Shown here piece after piece: positions 14,707 to 19,658 of a stretch of DNA of 19,658 bases. The position numbers were made by a program, and so were the translations under genes. Below the pieces are notes generated by a model, which had not been told where the DNA came from, made no database searches, and saw nothing but the letters and a program-made list of their open reading frames with translations. Location: the NCBI GenBank assembly GCA_947623615.1, contig CANQHH010000003.1:1-19658 (forward strand), written 5' to 3'. Within the stretch, counting starts at the first letter, position 1; every line of letters starts with the position of its first letter. The stretch comes from an uncultured Clostridia bacterium. Its GTDB lineage: Bacteria; Bacillota; Clostridia; TANB77; CAG-508.

Positions 14707-17574
14707 GTGACAAAAGAAGATATAGATAGAATACTACAGATAATTTCGGATGAAGATAAGGAAAAATTAATAGAGGTTATTAAAGATGAGAATTTAAAAA
14801 ATGAAATTAAAGCTGATAAACATGATATTGATTTTTATAGGTTAGAAATTTTAAAAGATATTTCAGGGCAAATTCCTGAGGAATTAGTTGAATATGCTGA
14901 GTTCAAAGCTGTTGATATGCATGTAGAAGGATACATAATTATTAATGTAGATAGAGCAGAAAAAGCAAGCAAAAGGTATTATGAGCGAATTGACGAAATT
15001 TCTCATTTAGAAACAGATGAACAGAAAATAGAAGCATTAAAAGATGTATATAATGGGCATTCAAAAGCTATAGTAGCACTAACCTTACAGAGTGATGAAT
15101 TAAAATTAGAGTTAATAAAACAGATAGAATCTGATTTAGATAGATACAAAATTGTAATGACATTGTCAACAGATAATTTGAAGGTTGAAGGCATGAAATA
15201 TGTTGAGAATAACGACCGCAAACTAGATATAGCAAAAACATTAAGTGGTGACGAAGCATTATTACAAGGAATGGATTTGATTCAGTCAGATTATGATAAA
15301 ATACAAATTTTTTATTTAATAGATGAAAAGAAAATAGAAGCAATTAGCAAAATAAGTAACACGGTATATCAAGTGGATTTAATAATGGAACTAAATGACG
15401 ATGAAAAGGTAAGGGCATTGGAAGAAATAAAAGGTATATCAATGCATGACAAAGCTCAAATAATTTTTAGTATAGATGATGAAGAAACTAAAATTGAATT
15501 GTTAGGAAAGAAAGAATATATATTAGATGGTAAAGATATAGTTGAGTATATAAAAGATACAATAAGCGATGAGAAGAGAAAAATAGAAGCATTATACAAA
15601 GTAAAAGATAAGTTGCACCAAAGTGAGATTGAGAGTGTATTATATTCTGTTCAAGATGATGCAATGAAAATAGAGTATATGAAATTGGCAAAAGTTGCAT
15701 ATAAGAATGTAATATTGTCTATAAAAAATGAAGATGAGAGAATAGATTTAATAAAATATTTAGAAGATAAATTTGAACAATTAGAATTAATAAGTATGAT
15801 TGAAAATAGTGATAAAAGAAAATCGGTGCTAGAAGAAATTGAGTTAACAGCACCTGTTTGGAAGAAGTTTAGAGCTTTACCTACAAGTGATATAGGTTTT
15901 TTAAGGGAAAACTTGAGTAATATTATAGGAGTAGAAATGGAGGGGGAAAGTGAACTAGAAGAGGTAGAAGAAAGAATTTCTAGGATGTTTGAAAAAAATA
16001 ATGAAGTAATAAAAGATATTAACTTTAGGTTAGCAACAAAAAAATATATAGATTTATTTGGAGAAGATAGAATTAATCTAATAAGTTGCTATTATGATGT
16101 TCAAAGCCAGATTTTGCAATTAGATGATAAAGAACTTAATATTTTAGCTAAAATTATTAGCAATTATGAAAAAAGAAATGATACAGATGAGTGGACAAGA
16201 ATTACGGAAGAAATATTAAATCGTATGAGTGAAGGTACATATAAAGATTTAATACAAAGCATAGAAGATATAGATAAAATGGATGAACGAGATATTGAAG
16301 CAATGACTGAAGTACTGCAAAATAGTAATTGGTGCAATATTGAAAATATTGAGCAAGCGAGAGAATTCAAGAAAATTCGTGAAGAAATGTGTGAAAAAAC
16401 AATTAATAGTGAACAAGCATCAACGGAGGAAAAAAGAGAAGCTGTTATACAGAAATTATTTGGCCATGATTTAGATTTTGCCTATTCTATAACAGAAAAG
16501 TTTGGAGATGATATAGAAAATATAGATGATGGAGAATTGAAAGATTATGTAAAGGTTTTGAAGGAGATTCTAAAAATTGAAGACACAGATATATTAAAAG
16601 AAATTTTTGAAAATTGCGAATTTGCTCAAATAGAAAAGTTTGTTATGGAAAGAGGCTTGATATCAGAATTTGGAAAAAAATTTAATGAAGGATTATATAG
16701 CCCAAAACAAGAAGATTTGGTTGATGAGGAAAATAATATATATGAAGCTGGGACTGATTTTAAAATTATAATGACTTCAATAGGAGCTTTTTCTAAAGAA
16801 AATGCCCAAAATTATAAAAGTGATTGGAACAGACCATCACTTGCTTCACAACATTTTTGTGCTAGTTATATAAGAAACGACATGATTGGAACTGCTCCAA
16901 TAAATGGTATTTGCTATGGCTTTTCACAGATGGGAGAAGATGCCTTACTATTATCTGGTGCAGAGGATGTATATTCATCATGGGCAGATGATTTTCGAGT
17001 AAAAGCAGATGAGAATGAAAAATATTATGTACCAGAAACACAGATTAATAAAACGGAAGAATACAATGAGATGGATTTTAAAAGATATGTTGAAGGTGTT
17101 AGAGTCCAACCAGATTATTTAATTGTTTTTAAAAGTAATGGTGAAACTCTATATATGGAAGAGGCTTTAAAGGCTCAAAAGGATTGGGGAGGTATGCCAA
17201 TAGTTATAGTTGATAAAGATAAATGTTTAGAGGCAGAAAGAGAAAAAATAAATGTGATGTTGCAAGAATATGAAGAAACAGCTGATACTGAATTAGCAAG
17301 ACAAATCACTCAAAAAGTCAGGAATAATAGAGTGACAGAGGAAAGCTTTTGTGAGGATATAGATGGACAGTTGGATAAAATAAAGGAAAAAGAAGAAGGG
17401 AACAAAGAACAAGAAGATAGTACAAAGGAAGAAGAAGTAGGAATAGAAACATTACAAGAAAATTATGAAAAAGTCGGAGCGAAAGATAGAAAAGAAGAAA
17501 TGGGAAAAATATCTAATATTTACAAAAAAATGCAAGAAATTCAAAAGGAGGTACAAGATGAAGGAAGACAATAA
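14707..17574 (+). CDS. 955-aa alpha-solenoid protein with unassigned C-terminal domain
   Basis: I cannot name this protein. It is acidic, 955 residues, with no signal peptide or membrane span. Residues 105-376 hold about ten degenerate 24-30-residue helical repeats, each with a hydrophobic-acidic-hydrophobic core (LSTDNLKVEGMKYV, LNDDEKVRALEEI, ISDEKRKIEALYKV), predicting an alpha-solenoid. Residues 380-660 are further helices. Residues 677-845 look like a separate globular domain with dense motifs: WNRPSLASQHFCASYI, NGICYGFSQMGEDALLLSG, EYNEMDFKRY, QPDYLIVFKS, PIVIVDKDKC. The last 110 residues are a charged coiled coil. GTG 14707 is supported by AAAGGAG 14691-14697. The next gene overlaps by 17 nt. 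The layout suggests a scaffold with an enzymatic or binding head; no catalytic activity is claimed. Confidence 0.85.
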   Translation: MTKEDIDRILQIISDEDKEKLIEVIKDENLKNEIKADKHDIDFYRLEILKDISGQIPEELVEYAEFKAVDMHVEGYIIINVDRAEKASKRYYERIDEISHLETDEQKIEALKDVYNGHSKAIVALTLQSDELKLELIKQIESDLDRYKIVMTLSTDNLKVEGMKYVENNDRKLDIAKTLSGDEALLQGMDLIQSDYDKIQIFYLIDEKKIEAISKISNTVYQVDLIMELNDDEKVRALEEIKGISMHDKAQIIFSIDDEETKIELLGKKEYILDGKDIVEYIKDTISDEKRKIEALYKVKDKLHQSEIESVLYSVQDDAMKIEYMKLAKVAYKNVILSIKNEDERIDLIKYLEDKFEQLELISMIENSDKRKSVLEEIELTAPVWKKFRALPTSDIGFLRENLSNIIGVEMEGESELEEVEERISRMFEKNNEVIKDINFRLATKKYIDLFGEDRINLISCYYDVQSQILQLDDKELNILAKIISNYEKRNDTDEWTRITEEILNRMSEGTYKDLIQSIEDIDKMDERDIEAMTEVLQNSNWCNIENIEQAREFKKIREEMCEKTINSEQASTEEKREAVIQKLFGHDLDFAYSITEKFGDDIENIDDGELKDYVKVLKEILKIEDTDILKEIFENCEFAQIEKFVMERGLISEFGKKFNEGLYSPKQEDLVDEENNIYEAGTDFKIIMTSIGAFSKENAQNYKSDWNRPSLASQHFCASYIRNDMIGTAPINGICYGFSQMGEDALLLSGAEDVYSSWADDFRVKADENEKYYVPETQINKTEEYNEMDFKRYVEGVRVQPDYLIVFKSNGETLYMEEALKAQKDWGGMPIVIVDKDKCLEAEREKINVMLQEYEETADTELARQITQKVRNNRVTEESFCEDIDGQLDKIKEKEEGNKEQEDSTKEEEVGIETLQENYEKVGAKDRKEEMGKISNIYKKMQEIQKEVQDEGRQ

Positions 17575-17713
17575 AGAAGAAATGAGAAAAAAAGTTAGCA
17601 ATAATATAAAAATAGCTTTAGAAATAATTAATAAACATAGAGAAGATGTAGAAAAAAAGGAAAAAAAAGAAAATAAAAGAAGTAAATCAGAATATTGGGA
17701 AGAGGAAAGATAA
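17558..17713 (+). CDS. 51-aa charged small protein
   Basis: ATG at 17558 is preceded by a consensus AAAGGAGGT at 17544-17552, inside the 3' end of the 955-residue gene. The two genes overlap by 17 nt in different frames. The frame is open further upstream to 17465, but only this start has a ribosome site. The 51-residue product is almost entirely Lys and Glu with one amphipathic helix (VSNNIKIALEIINKHREDV) and ends SEYWEEER. No domain is recognised. Its stop TAA shares its last base with the ATG of the next gene, so it is probably translationally coupled on both sides. It could be a small partner or adaptor of the solenoid protein; this is inference from overlap only. Confidence 0.7.
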   Translation: MKEDNKEEMRKKVSNNIKIALEIINKHREDVEKKEKKENKRSKSEYWEEER

Positions 17714-18168
17714 TGGTTAATATAAATACTACATATCAGGCTTTTAGTGAAGTCTATGATATTATAAATCATATGGAGTACAATTTATATAACAAAATAC
17801 CAAAGCAGTTTATAGAAATGTTGGAACGTACTAGAGATAAAAACTATAAATTTAAAATAGATTATTCAAAAAATATAAATAATCAAGAATTGTTACATGA
17901 AACTAGAGTTATTTTATCAATTATATATAGAGATTATTTATGTACTATTGAACAAAAAGAAAAATTAAAAGAAAAAGATAAAGAAGAATTAAAAAAAGAG
18001 GAAGAATTATTAAGGGAAAAATATAATCCTGATAATTTATTTATAAAAAAAGAGGATTTTAAAGAAGAAAATAATGTTATAAAGCAAGAAGAAACAGCAC
18101 TAGTGGTGGTAGCAGAGAAATGGTATGAAAAAATATTTCGATTTATAAAAAATATTTTCAAAAAATAA
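17713..18168 (+). CDS. 151-aa protein with C-terminal amphipathic helix
   Basis: The start ATG at 17713 overlaps the preceding stop by one base (TAATG), with GAGG at 17702-17705 as ribosome site; an in-frame ATG at 17695 lies inside the upstream gene and is less likely. The 151-residue product is unassigned. Residues 1-80 are helical (IPKQFIEMLERTR, LLHETRVILSIIYRDYL). Residues 80-105 are a Lys/Glu coiled coil. The tail reads WYEKIFRFIKNIFKK, a cationic amphipathic helix that could bind membranes or another protein. There is no signal peptide. It is the third gene of the overlapping trio. I believe similar proteins occur as hypotheticals in gut Clostridia, but could not check this. Confidence 0.75.
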   Translation: MVNINTTYQAFSEVYDIINHMEYNLYNKIPKQFIEMLERTRDKNYKFKIDYSKNINNQELLHETRVILSIIYRDYLCTIEQKEKLKEKDKEELKKEEELLREKYNPDNLFIKKEDFKEENNVIKQEETALVVVAEKWYEKIFRFIKNIFKK

Positions 18169-18281
18169 AATTAATGGTTATGTACTATGAAAACAGTCAA
18201 ATTATTGAAAAAAATCATAATGAAAATACCAGTAGCTGATAGGAATTGAACATAATTATTAAATAAAAGAAAAAAGGAAAA

Positions 18282-19025
18282 ATGAAGAAGATGAATTTTG
18301 ATTTTTTTGTTGAAAACATAGAAAAAAATGAAATATCAAAAGAAACTGCAAATGAAAATTATAGAAAAACTACTAATTCTATTGCTAAAAAGGAAAAACA
18401 AGAAGTTATTTCTAATATAGGAAGAATGATATTTATTACTATAATTGGAATAGTCTTTTTTAGTGTCCTACTCTATATGAGTATTTCTTCTAAGAATACA
18501 GATTCTAAAAGTTCAACATTAGATAATAACAGTATTTCTTCACAAGTTGATAATAGTATTTTTTCACCAATTCCTAATAGTAAAATTATTGTAGTAGCTA
18601 AAACTCAAATTGGTAATAAGGGTGGCGATAAATTTTGGAAATGGTATGGGTTTGAAGAACATGTGCAGTGGTGTGCTTGTTATGTGAGTTGGTGTGCTAA
18701 CGAATGTGGATATATAGATAAAGGTGTTATTCCAAAATTTTCAGTATGCAATGATGGAATAAATTGGTTTAAGGAAAAAAATGAGTGGCATGATAGAGGC
18801 GATAGTTATTATCCAATTATTGGAGATATTATTTTCTTTGATTGGTATGATGAAAATGATAATCAAGATGGAATATCAGATCATGTTGGAATTGTAACTA
18901 GAACTAATATTTCCAACAGAAAAGTTTATACTATTGAAGGAAATGCAAATAACATATGTGTAGAAAAAATGTACTCATTTGATGAGGAGCAAATTATGGG
19001 ATATGGTTCTCCAAAATATGAGTAG
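18282..19025 (+). CDS. Membrane-anchored CHAP-domain peptidoglycan hydrolase
   Basis: A 247-residue protein with a short cytoplasmic N-terminus, one transmembrane helix (about residues 48-68, MIFITIIGIVFFSVLLYMSI), a Ser/Asn-rich linker (70-100), and an extracellular CHAP (NlpC/P60-type) domain at about 100-245. The catalytic Cys is probably C131 in WCACYVSWC, with His201 in SDHVGIV and the polar EGN at 219-221. GDIIFFDW is the usual strand before the His. CHAP enzymes cleave peptide or amide bonds in peptidoglycan; a few cleave other amides. Three further Cys near the active site are unusual. AAAGGA at 18274-18279 precedes ATG 18282. It lies 113 bp after the trio on the same strand, with no terminator between. 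Similar anchored CHAP proteins occur in conjugative elements, but no other transfer gene is present here. Confidence 0.88.
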   Translation: MKKMNFDFFVENIEKNEISKETANENYRKTTNSIAKKEKQEVISNIGRMIFITIIGIVFFSVLLYMSISSKNTDSKSSTLDNNSISSQVDNSIFSPIPNSKIIVVAKTQIGNKGGDKFWKWYGFEEHVQWCACYVSWCANECGYIDKGVIPKFSVCNDGINWFKEKNEWHDRGDSYYPIIGDIIFFDWYDENDNQDGISDHVGIVTRTNISNRKVYTIEGNANNICVEKMYSFDEEQIMGYGSPKYE

Positions 19026-19137
19026 TAAATTTTTAAAAAATAATATAAAAATATTAGAAACAGTATATCATGAAATAGAACATATTATTCAACATAAAGA
19101 TATAAAAAACGAGAATTGGACAGGCAATAGATTTAAA
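19018..19137 (+). other. In-frame HEIEH-containing segment ahead of the GNAT gene
   Basis: The translation from ATG 19018 gives about 40 residues of non-GNAT sequence with HEIEH (19069-19083), which fits the zinc-peptidase HExxH pattern. No ribosome site precedes it, and it stops being peptidase-like by about 19137, where the GNAT leader begins. It may be a stub of a deleted gene, an N-terminal extension, or chance. Confidence 0.3.
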
Positions 19138-19158
19138 ATGTATAAGGTTGTGATAGAA

Positions 19159-19658
19159 ATGGATAAATTGCAAGATGAACTGGAGCTAGTTTTTCCAACA
19201 CTAGAATATAAAAATCAAATTGAAGAATATTTGCAAGAATTTTTTGATAATGGAGAATATGAAATAGCAGGAGATGGAGGATTAAATCGAATTAAAAATT
19301 TTGATGAATGGTTAAGTAGAGTGCAAAATGATTTATCTGAAAAAAATATTGAAGATAATAGAGTTCCTGCAACATTATATTTAACAGTAAGAAAATCTGA
19401 TAATAGAGTTGTTGGAAATTTACAAATTAGGCATAAATTAAATGAAAAATTATTACAATATGGAGGACATATAGGAGATAGTGTAAGACCTTCTGAAAGA
19501 AGAAAAGGTTATGCTACAGAGCAAATAAGATTAGCATTAAAAAAATGCAAAGAACTAGGTATTGATAATGTTTTAATGGATTGCGATAAAACTAATATAG
19601 GTTCAGCTAAAAGTATTATAAATAATGGTGGAATTCTTGAAAATGAAGTAGATATTGA
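19159..19658 (+). CDS. GNAT-family N-acetyltransferase, 3' end outside window
   Basis: The frame is open to the window edge and shows a GNAT acetyltransferase. It contains PATLYLTVRKSDNRVVGNLQIRH (strand pair), a GGHIGDSVRPSERRKGYAT block with the acetyl-CoA pyrophosphate loop RRKGYA, and LMDCDKTNIGSAKSIINNGG near the C-terminus. Perhaps 10-25 residues are missing. MDKLQDELELVFPTLEYK at 19159 looks like the natural N-terminus, and AAGG at 19144-19147 is a modest ribosome site. The same frame is open back to ATG 19018, which overlaps the CHAP stop by 8 nt and would add 47 residues, including YHEIEHIIQ. That extension lacks a ribosome site and is not typical of GNATs. The acceptor substrate is unknown. 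Confidence 0.85.
   Translation, partial: MDKLQDELELVFPTLEYKNQIEEYLQEFFDNGEYEIAGDGGLNRIKNFDEWLSRVQNDLSEKNIEDNRVPATLYLTVRKSDNRVVGNLQIRHKLNEKLLQYGGHIGDSVRPSERRKGYATEQIRLALKKCKELGIDNVLMDCDKTNIGSAKSIINNGGILENEVDI

Noticed and set aside
17465..17557. Longer N-terminus for the 51-residue protein, starting at 17465
   Set aside because: No ribosome site there, and it would overlap the large gene by about 110 nt; ATG 17558 has a consensus AAAGGAGGT.
18187..18249. 20-codon cationic micro-ORF between the trio and the CHAP gene
   Set aside because: No ribosome binding site and no other support; consistent with chance in AT-rich DNA.
18282..19025. CHAP gene as evidence of a conjugative element in this window
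   Set aside because: No relaxase, VirB4-like ATPase, coupling protein or integrase is present, so the CHAP gene alone cannot support that.

Overview
The window looks like a chromosomal segment of an AT-rich, Gram-positive, Clostridia-type bacterium. Base composition is mostly about 25-30% GC by eye. Genes carry strong AGGAGG-type ribosome binding sites, TTG and GTG starts occur, TGA is used as a stop (for example at 5292-5294), and promoters fit the sigma-A consensus. A few features hint at a spore former (a YtvI-like AI-2E family membrane protein and a coat-like Tyr/Pro-rich protein), but the sequence does not prove it.

Layout. 1-480: a terminator, then a minus-strand 103-codon orphan gene of clearly higher GC, bracketed by a 12-bp inverted repeat. 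578-4324: uvrA with an excellent promoter containing an SOS-box-like palindrome, followed 10 bp later by a transglutaminase-like gene and a terminator shared with a convergent Asn-rich micro-ORF. 4549-7376: a divergent cytidylate-kinase-family gene, murD, and a Tyr/Pro-rich hypothetical. 7440-9148: a Cys-rich two-CBS-domain protein and an AI-2E family transporter. 9171-10241: two minus-strand genes, an orphan with its own promoter and a small membrane-anchored relative of the C-terminal domain of YcgQ (TIGR03943/DUF1980). 10309-13242: secA with promoter and terminator.

From 13312 on the character changes to accessory DNA. First comes a decayed BRO/DinD-type antirepressor pseudogene, then a DUF3800 gene broken by one extra base at its tenth codon. 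Next is a compact, strongly promoted three-way-junction RNA ending in a T-run. After it lies an operon-like cluster: a 955-residue alpha-solenoid protein with an unrecognised conserved-looking C-terminal domain, a 51-residue charged protein overlapping it by 17 nt, a 151-residue protein overlapping that by 1 nt and ending in an amphipathic helix, and a membrane-anchored CHAP-domain hydrolase. A GNAT acetyltransferase runs off the right edge.

The core genes serve DNA repair (uvrA), peptidoglycan precursor synthesis (murD), nucleotide metabolism (cmk-like) and protein export (secA). The most likely places for undescribed biology are the three-way-junction RNA at about 14360-14428 and the solenoid operon at 14639-19025. 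No tRNA, rRNA, CRISPR array or intact transposase was seen.
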